Source of the DNA: Tardiphaga sp.
GTDB taxonomy: Bacteria; Pseudomonadota; Alphaproteobacteria; Rhizobiales; Xanthobacteraceae
Length of the DNA stretch: 6,080 bases
Direction: 5' to 3'
Assembly (NCBI GenBank): GCA_028290765.1
Contig: JAQGJF010001081.1
Location: 1-6,080, forward strand
Below the pieces are notes generated by a model, which was not told where the DNA came from, did no database searches, and worked only from the letters and a program-made list of their open reading frames with translations. Below are positions 1 to 5,937 of this stretch, piece by piece; position 1 is the first letter of the stretch; the number at the start of each line of letters is the position of its first letter. The position numbers were made by a program, and so were the translations under genes.

Positions 1-1269
1 ATGCTCAACAACATCGTCGGGCTGAAACCTTCGCTGGGATTGATCTCGACCGCCGGGCTGGTGCCGGCGTGCCGGACGCTGGATTGCATTTCGATCTTCT
101 CGCTCACGGTCGACGATGCGATGACCGCGCTCTCCCTCGTCGCTGGACCCGATGCCGCCGATCCGTTCTCGCGCAAGCTGCCGCTGGGACCGCTGAACGC
201 CTTTCCGGCGCAGCTACGGCTCGGCATTCCGCGCAAGGGCCAATTGATCTTCTTCGGCGACAAGGTTTCGGAGAAGGCCTACGACACAGCACTGGCGCGC
301 TGGACCGCGCTCGGAGCCACCTTGGTCGAATTCGATCTCGAGCCGTTCTACGAGACCGCGCGGCTGCTCTATGAAGGACCGTGGGTCGCCGAGCGCTATC
401 TGGTGATCCGCGATCTGCTGGCGTCGTCGCCGGAGGCGATCCATCCGGTCACCCGCGAAATCACCATTGCCGGCGCCCGACTTTCCGCGGCGGATACGTT
501 CACCGCGCTGTATCGTCTGCAGGCGCTGCGCCGCACCAGCGAACGTATTTTCGGCGCCATCGACGCGCTGGTGCTGCCGACCGCGCCGACCACCTACTCG
601 ACCGCGCAGGTGCTGGCCAATCCGGTCGAGCTCAACAGCCGGCTCGGCACCTACACCAATTTCGTCAACCTGCTCGACCTCTGTGGCCTGGCGCTGCCGG
701 CGGCGATGCGCGCCGACGGCATTCCGTTCGGCATCACGCTGCTGGCGCCGGCCGGCCACGACGCCCAGCTCGCCAGCATCGGACGCGCCTTCCACGCCGA
801 CACCAAGCTGACCATGGGCGCCAAGGGCCTGCCGCAGCCGCCACTGGCACCGTTGCCGGACCAGCCCGCAGATGAGATCGCCATCGCCGTGGTCGGCGCG
901 CATCTGTCCGGCATGGCGTTGAATGGCGAATTGCAGGCGCTCGGCGGACGGCTCGTCAAGGCTGCCGCCACCGCGCCGGACTACAAGCTCTACGCGCTCA
1001 AGGGAACCATCCCGCCCAAGCCGGGCATGCTGCGCATCGAGCCCGGCGCCGGGTCATCGATCGAAATCGAGGTCTGGGCGCTGTCGCCGGCCGCGTTCGG
1101 CGCCTTCGTCGCCGCGATCCCCGCCCCGCTGTCGATCGGCACCATCAAGCTCGCCGACGGCTCCGGCGTGCAAGGCTTTCTGGTCGAGGCCGCCGCGATC
1201 AATGGCGCCCGCGACATCTCGCAGTTCGGCGGCTGGCGCGCGTTCATGGCGGAAGCCGCGACGGCGTGA
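1..1269 (+). CDS. atzF: Allophanate hydrolase, C-terminal part (5' end outside window)
   Basis: The family hydrolyses allophanate (urea-1-carboxylate) to ammonia and CO2, the last step of urea amidolyase-type and s-triazine/cyanurate nitrogen salvage in the cytoplasm. The visible 422 residues begin with NNIVGLKPSLGLISTAG, which in amidase-signature enzymes lies just after the nucleophilic serine. The Ser-Ser-Lys catalytic triad is therefore upstream of the window, and the ATG at base 1 is an internal Met, not the start. Full-length AtzF is about 600 residues. Residues 1 to about 285 are the rest of the amidase domain (VLPTAPTTYS at 191-200, NLLDLCGLALPAA at 223-235). Residues 293-420 are the separate C-terminal domain typical of allophanate hydrolases (VVGAHLSGMALN, then TAPDYKLYALKG and a GGWRAF end). 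That second domain separates it from ordinary amidases or GatA. In yeast-type enzymes it is reported to help decarboxylate the intermediate. The frame is intact to the TGA stop. Confidence 0.93.
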   Translation: MLNNIVGLKPSLGLISTAGLVPACRTLDCISIFSLTVDDAMTALSLVAGPDAADPFSRKLPLGPLNAFPAQLRLGIPRKGQLIFFGDKVSEKAYDTALARWTALGATLVEFDLEPFYETARLLYEGPWVAERYLVIRDLLASSPEAIHPVTREITIAGARLSAADTFTALYRLQALRRTSERIFGAIDALVLPTAPTTYSTAQVLANPVELNSRLGTYTNFVNLLDLCGLALPAAMRADGIPFGITLLAPAGHDAQLASIGRAFHADTKLTMGAKGLPQPPLAPLPDQPADEIAIAVVGAHLSGMALNGELQALGGRLVKAAATAPDYKLYALKGTIPPKPGMLRIEPGAGSSIEIEVWALSPAAFGAFVAAIPAPLSIGTIKLADGSGVQGFLVEAAAINGARDISQFGGWRAFMAEAATA

Positions 1270-1273
1270 TGAA

Positions 1274-1314
1274 CCTCATGGTGAGGAGCGCGCTGCTTGG
1301 CGCGTCTCGAACCA
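1274..1314. repeat. Degenerate palindromic intergenic repeat, four bases after atzF stop
   Basis: The sequence starts cctcatggtgagg and runs through gcgcgctgcttggcgcgtctcgaacca. It folds as an imperfect hairpin: GGT (1280-1282) with ACC (1311-1313), GAG (1286-1288) with CTC (1306-1308), and CGCGC (1289-1293) with GCGCG (1300-1304) around a six-base loop. From memory this matches a dispersed element frequent between genes of Bradyrhizobium and Rhodopseudomonas. Complete copies usually end in the complement of the starting catggt; here that end runs into unrelated sequence after accag, so the copy looks truncated. There is no T run, so it is not a classical terminator, though it could protect or end the atzF message. 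Confidence 0.55.
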
Positions 1315-1354
1315 GCCTTCGCCCTGCGGGCTTCGGCTCGGCAAGCCAGGACTT

Positions 1355-1434
1355 GTAGCCCGGATGAGCGGAGCGATATCCGGGGAGGGCTAGTGTCCGT
1401 GCATCCCGGATGTCGCTGCGCTCATCCGGGCTAC
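1355..1434. repeat. Long inverted repeat (30-base arms, 20-base loop), REP-like
   Basis: The left arm 1355-1384 starts gtagcccggatgagcg and the right arm 1405-1434 ends cgctcatccgggctac. The arms are complementary at 28 of 30 positions, with a 20-base loop at 1385-1404. As RNA it would form a very stable hairpin. It fits a dispersed intergenic palindrome type that I recall as abundant in Bradyrhizobium-group genomes. No ORF with convincing codon use crosses it. It lies between two genes on the same strand, where it may separate the atzF transcript from the downstream regulator. The two arm mismatches suggest an old, slightly diverged copy. Confidence 0.8.
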
Positions 1435-1470
1435 CAGTCTCGAAATTCGGCGGTCGGCAAATAATCGGGC

Positions 1471-1499
1471 TTGATTAGAGAACGATCACTTCCTATTTT
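1471..1499 (+). promoter_or_regulatory. Promoter of the TetR-family gene
   Basis: TTGATT (1471-1476, four of six bases matching TTGACA) and TATTTT (1494-1499, four of six matching TATAAT) are separated by 17 bases, the ideal sigma-70 type spacing. Transcription would start about seven bases downstream, at or next to the ATG at 1506. No Shine-Dalgarno sequence is visible between 1494 and 1505, which fits a leaderless message. The operator fills the spacer exactly. This is a pattern match only, and GC-rich alphaproteobacteria tolerate weak hexamers. Confidence 0.5.
1474..1493 (+). promoter_or_regulatory. Putative TetR operator, copy 1 (autoregulation)
   Basis: Sequence attagagaacgatcacttcc. 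It matches the copy at 2138-2157 at 17 of 20 positions, including an unbroken GATCACTTCC. Its own dyad symmetry is poor: the left half GAGAAC has drifted from GGAAAT. It may therefore bind the repressor more weakly than copy 2. Its place between the -35 and -10 hexamers means bound repressor would block RNA polymerase. That the site belongs to the adjacent repressor is inferred from position and duplication. Confidence 0.6.
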
Positions 1500-1505
1500 G
1501 ATCCT

Positions 1506-2126
1506 ATGCAAACCCGCTCAAAACCGACACCGCAATCCCGAGCCCCCGGGCGCCCGCGGGAATTCGACATGGATGCGACACTTTATGCGGCGATCCTGGT
1601 GTTCCGCGAGCGCGGCTACCATGCCGCCTCGCTGGGCGAGCTCGGCGCGGCGATGGGGCTCACGACCGGGAGCATCTACAAGGCGTTCAAGGACAAGCAG
1701 ACCATCTTCCTGGCCGCCTTCGATCGCTACGTCCATCTGCGCGATGCCCAATTGCGACCCTTGCTGGGCGCGGCGAACAATGGCTTCGAGAAGCTCCGCT
1801 GCATGCTGCATTTCTATGCCGAGGCGTCGTACGGCATTGAGGGCCGGCGCGGTTGCCTCGTGGTCGGCAGCGCCACCGAACTTGCCACCTTCGACGCCGA
1901 GATGGCCGCTCGCGTCACCGCGGCCTTGAAGCGGATCGAGGCCCTGTTGCGGGACCTGATCCGGCTCGGCCAATCCGACGGCTCGATTGCATCCACGATC
2001 GACGTCGAGGCGTCGGCCCGGGCGCTGCTGTGCCTGCTGGAAGGTCTCCGGGTCATCGGCAAGCTCGGACGCAGCCGCGCCGAGATGATGTCCGCCGCGG
2101 ACCAGGCGTTGCGGCTAGTGGCCTGA
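1506..2126 (+). CDS. TetR/AcrR-family transcriptional repressor
   Basis: A 206-residue one-component regulator of usual family length. The N-terminal DNA-binding domain spans about residues 22-68: helix 1 is MDATLYAAILVFRERGY, followed by the helix-turn-helix AASLGELGAAMGLTTGSIYKAFKDKQTIF (40-68), with TTGSIYKAF as recognition helix. It is preceded by GRPREFD, the basic arm usual in this subfamily, which supports the ATG at 1506 over an internal Met at codon 22. The C-terminal ligand/dimer domain (about 75-206) carries RRGCLVVGSATELA, a form of the GCL motif common in one large TetR group. The inducer cannot be predicted. No ribosome-binding site precedes the start, and the promoter geometry suggests a leaderless mRNA. 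The stop lies 45 bases before the hydrolase, and the same operator-like sequence precedes both genes, so it probably represses itself and the downstream pair. Confidence 0.92.
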   Translation: MQTRSKPTPQSRAPGRPREFDMDATLYAAILVFRERGYHAASLGELGAAMGLTTGSIYKAFKDKQTIFLAAFDRYVHLRDAQLRPLLGAANNGFEKLRCMLHFYAEASYGIEGRRGCLVVGSATELATFDAEMAARVTAALKRIEALLRDLIRLGQSDGSIASTIDVEASARALLCLLEGLRVIGKLGRSRAEMMSAADQALRLVA

Positions 2127-2133
2127 CTATTTG

Positions 2134-2139
2134 TCTAAT
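2134..2139 (+). promoter_or_regulatory. Possible -10 element for the hydrolase/propeller unit
   Basis: TCTAAT matches TATAAT at five of six positions and lies just after the TetR stop codon. Transcription would begin near 2146, inside the operator at 2142-2157. No good -35 stands at the ideal distance. TTGCGG at 2109-2114 is 19 bases away and weak, so the promoter may need help or may lie elsewhere, or the pair may be read through from the TetR gene. Confidence 0.35.
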
Positions 2140-2157
2140 TAGGAAATGATCACTTCC
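2138..2157 (+). promoter_or_regulatory. Putative TetR operator, copy 2 (controls hydrolase/propeller)
   Basis: Sequence attaggaaatgatcacttcc. The core GGAAATGATCACTTCC (2142-2157) is a 16-base palindrome with a single unmatched pair (A2146/C2153) around a central TGATCA. This is the usual size and symmetry of a TetR-dimer site. It ends two bases before the AAGGAG ribosome-binding site, so bound repressor would sit over the likely transcription start. It is the more symmetric of the two copies, hence perhaps the stronger one. Confidence 0.65.
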
Positions 2158-2159
2158 AT

Positions 2160-2165
2160 AAGGAG
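2160..2165 (+). promoter_or_regulatory. Ribosome-binding site fixing a GTG start
   Basis: AAGGAG ends six bases before GTG at 2172. This strong Shine-Dalgarno match decides the non-ATG start of the alpha/beta hydrolase. Confidence 0.8.
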
Positions 2166-2171
2166 CGACCT

Positions 2172-3053
2172 GTGACCGACCTGAAACATGAAGCCGGCAT
2201 GGCCGGCACCAAGCATCACCGGATTGCCGCCTGCGGCATCTCCCTGCACGCGGTCGAGGCCGGCTCCGGTCCGCTGATGGTGCTGGTGTCCGGCTGGCCG
2301 CAGACCTGGTATTCCTGGCGCAAGATCATGCCGCAACTGGCACGGCATTTTCGCGTTATTGCGATCGACCTGCCCGGCCTTGGCGACAGCGATTTTCCGA
2401 AACACGGCTACGACACCGGGTCGATCTCGCTGCATCTCGACGCCGTGCTCGACGCCTTCGACGCCCGCGACTGCATTCTGGTGACGCATGACGTCGGGGC
2501 CTGGGTCGGCTACGCCTACGCGGCCCGCCGCCCGGAGCGGGTCAGGCGCCTGGTGCTGATCGACGCCGCCATCCCCGGACTGTCGTCGCCCGAGGTCTAT
2601 CGCTTCGCCCCGGAAACCGCGCCAAGAGTCTGGCACTTCCACTTCAACTATGTTCCGGAGCTGGCCGAACTGCTGGTCGTCGGCCGCGAACGCGAATTCC
2701 TCAGCTGGCTGTTCCGGACCAAGTCGACGGATTGGACAGCGGCCTTCGACGGCGCATCGCTCGACGTCTACGTCAAGGCCTATGCCGGACCAGGCCGCTG
2801 GAGCGGAGGCATGGGTTATTACCGGTCGATCTTCGACTCGGTCGCGCAGAACCAGGCGACGGCATCGACGCCGTTGAAAATGCCGGTGCTGGCGATCGGC
2901 GGCGCGGCCGGCCTCGGAGCCTCGATGGCGACGGCGGCCGCCCAGGCCGCGGAAAACGTCCAGAGCGCGGTGATCGAGCGCTGCGGCCATTATGTGGCGG
3001 AGGAGCGGCCGGACGAATTGCTCGCCGTCGTGCTACCGTTCAGCCTCGGCTAG
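2172..3053 (+). CDS. Alpha/beta hydrolase with Asp nucleophile (epoxide hydrolase/dehalogenase-like)
   Basis: A 293-residue cytoplasmic hydrolase with no signal peptide, starting at GTG behind AAGGAG. Core motifs appear in order: SGWPQTWYSW at 40-49 (the HGxP oxyanion loop, with Ser in place of the usual His), IDLPGLGDSD at 65-74, the nucleophile elbow THDVGAW at 105-111 with Asp107, and CGHYVAEERPDELL at 271-284 with catalytic His273. No Asp follows the strand VLAIGGAAGLG (239-249), so the third acid is probably Asp131 in VLIDAAIPG, as in fluoroacetate dehalogenase-type enzymes. An Asp nucleophile means a covalent ester intermediate, typical of epoxide hydrolases and dehalogenases rather than esterases. 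The cap region contains WHFHFNYVPELAELLVVGRERE and GYYRS, as in epoxide-hydrolase relatives. The two Arg residues that bind fluoroacetate (HDRxxR) are absent, being V108 and W111 here. The substrate is unknown. It is probably expressed with the propeller gene 30 bases downstream. Confidence 0.88.
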   Translation: MTDLKHEAGMAGTKHHRIAACGISLHAVEAGSGPLMVLVSGWPQTWYSWRKIMPQLARHFRVIAIDLPGLGDSDFPKHGYDTGSISLHLDAVLDAFDARDCILVTHDVGAWVGYAYAARRPERVRRLVLIDAAIPGLSSPEVYRFAPETAPRVWHFHFNYVPELAELLVVGREREFLSWLFRTKSTDWTAAFDGASLDVYVKAYAGPGRWSGGMGYYRSIFDSVAQNQATASTPLKMPVLAIGGAAGLGASMATAAAQAAENVQSAVIERCGHYVAEERPDELLAVVLPFSLG

Positions 3054-3083
3054 CAGGGCTGCGAAGCTATCGGAGACAGGACT

Positions 3084-4049
3084 ATGACATCGAACGCGAC
3101 GGCCGACGCAAACTTCAACACCGGGAGCGACGGCCTGATCGCGGTCGACAAGATCGGCAACAAGATCCTGTTCCTCGACCCGGTTACTTACGAAACGCTG
3201 CTCACGCTCGACGGCTTCGCGCCGCGGGTCCATGAACTGGCGATCTCACCCGACCATGCGCGCGCGTTGGTTCCGATCTATGGCGCCGGAATTCACGGCA
3301 ACAATCCGAACCCCGGCCATCTGCTCGCGGTGTTCGACCTGAAGGCGCGCCGGCATGAAGGCGACTTCAGTACCGCGCCCTACCTTGCGCCCCATGGCGT
3401 CCGCTGGGGTCCGCAAGGCCAGCTCTACTGCGCCTGCGAGAACAGCGCGGTGGTATTGGAGATGGATGCCAGCACCGGCAAGATCCAGCACGTCATCGAG
3501 GCCGGTTCGGACAAGGCGCATCGGATCGAAGTGCTGCCCGATGGCAGCAAATTATACACCGAGAACGAGGAAGACGGTTTCGCTTCCGTGGTCGACCTGC
3601 ATGCGCGAACGCTGATCAAGAAGATCACGACGCCGAATGGACTCGCCGGCATCGGCCTGTCGCCGGACGGCACCACGATCATCCTGGTCGATGCGGTGGT
3701 GCCCCGGATTCTGGTCGTCGATACCGCGTCCGACGCGGTGACGCGCTCAATCGCGCTCGAGGGCCATGCCAAGGCGGCGCAGATCGCGCGCTACAGTCCC
3801 GACGGCAAATACCTGGTGATCACCAGCCATGACGAGCCGCTGGCGACGATCTTCGATGCCGATCTCGGCTCCCAGCAGGTGGTCCGGATCGGCGAAGGAC
3901 CGATGAACATGGCGTTCCACCCGGACCGCCGGACCGTGCTGATCGGCAACCAGGACGACGGCACCATCTCCGTGGTCGATCTGGAAGGCGCGAAGGTCGT
4001 GCGATCCGTGCGCGCCGGCAAGGGTGTCGAGGCGTTGTCGTTCTTCTGA
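3084..4049 (+). CDS. Cytoplasmic YVTN/YncE-type beta-propeller protein
   Basis: A 321-residue protein made of repeated four-stranded blades. The repeat signature is a turn such as SPDH (55-58), LPDG (151-154), SPDG (193-196), SPDG (238-241) and HPDR (279-282), followed by a strand and then a D-containing turn (VFDL, VVDL, VVDT, IFDA, VVDL). I count about six to seven blades between residues 15 and 321. The start ATG has GGAG at 3072-3075, eight bases upstream. There is no signal peptide or lipobox, although many YncE-like proteins are exported, so this one should stay in the cytoplasm. It lies 30 bases after the hydrolase stop and is presumably co-transcribed with it. Members of the fold act as lactonases, binding scaffolds or metal/cofactor proteins, and no catalytic signature here lets me choose. 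A linked function with the hydrolase, for example lactone opening or substrate binding, is inference from gene order only. Confidence 0.82.
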   Translation: MTSNATADANFNTGSDGLIAVDKIGNKILFLDPVTYETLLTLDGFAPRVHELAISPDHARALVPIYGAGIHGNNPNPGHLLAVFDLKARRHEGDFSTAPYLAPHGVRWGPQGQLYCACENSAVVLEMDASTGKIQHVIEAGSDKAHRIEVLPDGSKLYTENEEDGFASVVDLHARTLIKKITTPNGLAGIGLSPDGTTIILVDAVVPRILVVDTASDAVTRSIALEGHAKAAQIARYSPDGKYLVITSHDEPLATIFDADLGSQQVVRIGEGPMNMAFHPDRRTVLIGNQDDGTISVVDLEGAKVVRSVRAGKGVEALSFF

Positions 4050-4051
4050 GG

Positions 4052-4086
4052 TGGCGGCTGCCGCGGCTATCGCGACGAAGCCGCCA
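4052..4086. terminator. Hairpin between convergent genes, possible bidirectional terminator
   Basis: TGGCGGCT (4052-4059) pairs perfectly with AGCCGCCA (4079-4086). Inside, CGCG (4062-4065) pairs with CGCG (4071-4074) around a five-base loop. The stem occupies nearly the whole 37-base gap between the TGA at 4047-4049 on the plus strand and the TGA at 4087-4089 on the minus strand. No T run follows on either strand, so it lacks the second half of a classical intrinsic terminator. It may still pause polymerase or protect 3' ends. Confidence 0.5.
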
Positions 4087-4599
4087 TCAGCCCGTCTGCG
4101 CCAGGGAGCGGAACTGTCCATCATGGTAGAGCAGCGGGACGTCATTCCGCTCGCCGGAGGCGATCACCCGCCCGAGAAAGATCGAGTGGGTCCCGAACGC
4201 CGTTTGCGCCGCGACCACGCATTCGAGGTAGGACGTGCAACCATCGATAATAGGGCAGCTGTTGGTCCCGTAGGTGTGGGGAACCGAAGCGAACGGCGAG
4301 GCCGGGCCGGAGGCAAAATGCGCGGCCAGCGATTCCTGGCCCGCGGACAGGACGTTCACGGTGTAGACGCCCGACTGCTGAATCAAAGCGTGCGACCGGT
4401 TTTTCTGGTTGACGACGATCAGGATCGACGGCGGCTCCGCCGAAATGCTGCACACCGCCGTTGCCGTCATGCCGTTGATCGTCGCGCCGTGCCGGCTTGT
4501 GATGACGTTGACGGTCGACGCCATGCGCCGCATCGCCGCCTTGAAATTCATCGGGCTTACGCCGGCGGGCAGGCTGCCGCCATCGATGCTGTGGGTCAT
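4087..4599 (-). CDS. Short-chain flavin reductase (NAD(P)H:FMN oxidoreductase)
   Basis: A 170-residue protein of the flavin-reductase-like, FMN-binding split-barrel family (HpaC/DIM6/NTAB type). It uses NAD(P)H to reduce free FMN, which diffuses to a partner monooxygenase. Visible family features are FKAAMRRMASTVNVIT (19-34), the flavin-binding GMTATAVCSISAEPPSIL (43-60), NQKNRSHALIQQSGVYTVNVL (64-84), GTHSIFLGRV (136-145) and the closing PLLYHDGQFRSL (155-166). Length and order are normal for the family. The start ATG lies three bases after the monooxygenase stop, and its Shine-Dalgarno GAGG overlaps the end of that gene, so the two are one operon and probably translationally coupled. The preference for NADH over NADPH, or FMN over FAD, cannot be read here. 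FMN is likely because the partner is of the luciferase-like type. Confidence 0.92.
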   Translation of the reverse strand: MTHSIDGGSLPAGVSPMNFKAAMRRMASTVNVITSRHGATINGMTATAVCSISAEPPSILIVVNQKNRSHALIQQSGVYTVNVLSAGQESLAAHFASGPASPFASVPHTYGTNSCPIIDGCTSYLECVVAAQTAFGTHSIFLGRVIASGERNDVPLLYHDGQFRSLAQTG

Positions 4600-4602
4600 T
4601 GG

Positions 4603-5937
4603 TTACCTCGGGCCGGTGCCGGCGATGCCCAAATGATCGCGCAAGGTCACGCCCTGATATTCGCGGCGAAGCATGCCCTTGTGCTGCAGAAGCGGAACGA
4701 CGGCATCGACGAAATCCTCGAAGGTGTCGGGCAGGAACGCCGGGGACACCACAAAGCCATCCGCCGCGCCGGAACTGACGATTTCCGCCATTTCATCGGC
4801 GATATCCTTCGCGGTGCCGACCAGCCGCGGGCACATCACGCCGCGCCCGTAAATCCGGCCGGCTTCGGCGATGCTGATCGACGCACCGGCCGCAATGCTT
4901 TTCAGCGCGGCCAGATTGCCTTGACTGCCGGACGATGTGACCGCCTCGATCCCATCGTCGAGCGCCAGATTCGAAAAATCGGCATTGGTATGCGCACCGA
5001 GCGTCGAGAGGCCGACCAGCGGATCGACCAGCGAATCGTGCAGGTCGCGCTTGTCCTCGGCCTCGGCGCGGCTTTCGCCGACAAAAGGCATGATCGCCAT
5101 CAGGATCCGGCTGGCATCCTCGGCGCGGCCCTGCTGCGCCAGCGCGGCACGGACCTCGGCGGTGAAGATCCGCATCCGCTCCATGTTCGGCTGCAGCGCA
5201 AAGATCACTTCCGACCAACGCGCGGCAAAAGCCTTGCCGCGCCCGGAGGAACCGGCCTGGATCACCACCGGACGACCCTGCGGGCCCTGCGGGATGTTCA
5301 GCGGGCCGCGCGACTGGAACCATTTTCCGGCATGGTTGAGATAATGCACCTTGTCCGGATCGGCATAGATGCCGCGCTCGCGGTCGAGCACCAGCGCATC
5401 GGGCTCCCAGCTGTCCCACAGCTTGAACGCCACCTCCATGAATTCGTCGGCGCGGTCGTAACGCTCGTCATGGCCGAGATGCGGCACGCTGCCATAGTTC
5501 AGCGCCTCGCCATCGTTCATCGACGTCACGACGTTCCAGGCGGAGCGCCCGGCCGAGATGTGGTCGAGCGTGGCGAATTCGCGCGCGATATTGTAGGGCG
5601 CGTCGTAGGTGGTGGACCGCGTCGCGCCGAGGCCGATGCGGCTGGTGACGGCGGCCAGCGCGCCAAGGATCGGCAACGGGTCCATGCGGGTCGCATCCTG
5701 GTCGCCGTGCCGAATGCCGGTGACGTGGCTGGCGCCATAGCGGTCGGCAATCGCCAGACGGTCTGCGAAGAACAGAAAATCGAACCGGCCGCGCTCGAGC
5801 ACCCTGGCGATGTGCGCATAATGCTCGAGGCTGAGGAAATCGGTCTTGTGCTTCGGATTACGCCAGATCGCATGGCTGTGAACCACCGGACCGGCAATCA
5901 GAAAACCGCAGAGATGCATCATTCTGGATTTCGTCAC
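4603..5937 (-). CDS. FMNH2-dependent monooxygenase, NtaA/DszA-type luciferase-like
   Basis: A 444-residue large component of a two-component monooxygenase, which uses reduced FMN and O2 to oxidise a small organic substrate (nitrilotriacetate, EDTA, sulfones or sulfides in known relatives). The TIM-barrel motifs of this subfamily are present: MMHLCGFLIAGPVVHSHAIWRNP near the N-terminus, FDFLFFADR (52-60), REFATLDHISAGRSAWNVVTS (119-139), GKWFQSRGPLNIPQGPQGRPVVIQAGSSGRG (204-234, flavin-phosphate region) and the C-terminal LRREYQGVTLRDHLGI. I chose GTG at 5937 because GGGAG lies the right distance upstream and the protein then begins TKSRMMHL as relatives do. A TTG fifteen bases earlier is in frame but has no better support. 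It is followed after three bases by the flavin reductase. A small ORF overlaps its start codon. The substrate cannot be assigned; NtaA, DszA, SnaA and DmoA share these motifs. Confidence 0.93.
   Translation of the reverse strand: MTKSRMMHLCGFLIAGPVVHSHAIWRNPKHKTDFLSLEHYAHIARVLERGRFDFLFFADRLAIADRYGASHVTGIRHGDQDATRMDPLPILGALAAVTSRIGLGATRSTTYDAPYNIAREFATLDHISAGRSAWNVVTSMNDGEALNYGSVPHLGHDERYDRADEFMEVAFKLWDSWEPDALVLDRERGIYADPDKVHYLNHAGKWFQSRGPLNIPQGPQGRPVVIQAGSSGRGKAFAARWSEVIFALQPNMERMRIFTAEVRAALAQQGRAEDASRILMAIMPFVGESRAEAEDKRDLHDSLVDPLVGLSTLGAHTNADFSNLALDDGIEAVTSSGSQGNLAALKSIAAGASISIAEAGRIYGRGVMCPRLVGTAKDIADEMAEIVSSGAADGFVVSPAFLPDTFEDFVDAVVPLLQHKGMLRREYQGVTLRDHLGIAGTGPR
4606..4609 (-). promoter_or_regulatory. 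Reductase ribosome-binding site overlapping the monooxygenase stop
   Basis: GAGG covers the last sense codons of the monooxygenase just before its TAA (4605-4603), with six bases to the reductase ATG at 4599. Ribosomes finishing the first gene would sit on this site, which is a translational coupling arrangement. Confidence 0.65.

Noticed and set aside
1..3. ATG at base 1 as the true start of the first gene.
   Set aside because: The protein begins in the middle of the amidase domain, after the position of the catalytic serine, and lacks about 180 residues expected for the family.
923..1393. A 156-codon plus-strand frame running from atzF into the intergenic repeats.
   Set aside because: It overlaps atzF out of frame, is Ser/Arg/Pro-rich, and ends within the palindromic repeat; it is a shadow frame.
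1355..1434. Classical intrinsic terminator or CRISPR-like repeat unit.
   Set aside because: The stem is 30 bases with a 20-base loop and no T run, and there is only one unit with no spacer array. A dispersed REP-like repeat fits better.
2139..2990. A 283-codon open frame on the minus strand opposite the alpha/beta hydrolase.
   Set aside because: Antisense shadow with low-complexity, Arg-rich translation and no domain; the plus-strand frame has clear catalytic motifs.
2172..3053. Fluoroacetate dehalogenase as a specific name for the hydrolase.
   Set aside because: The carboxylate-binding arginines next to the nucleophile are absent; only the fold, Asp nucleophile and His are supported.
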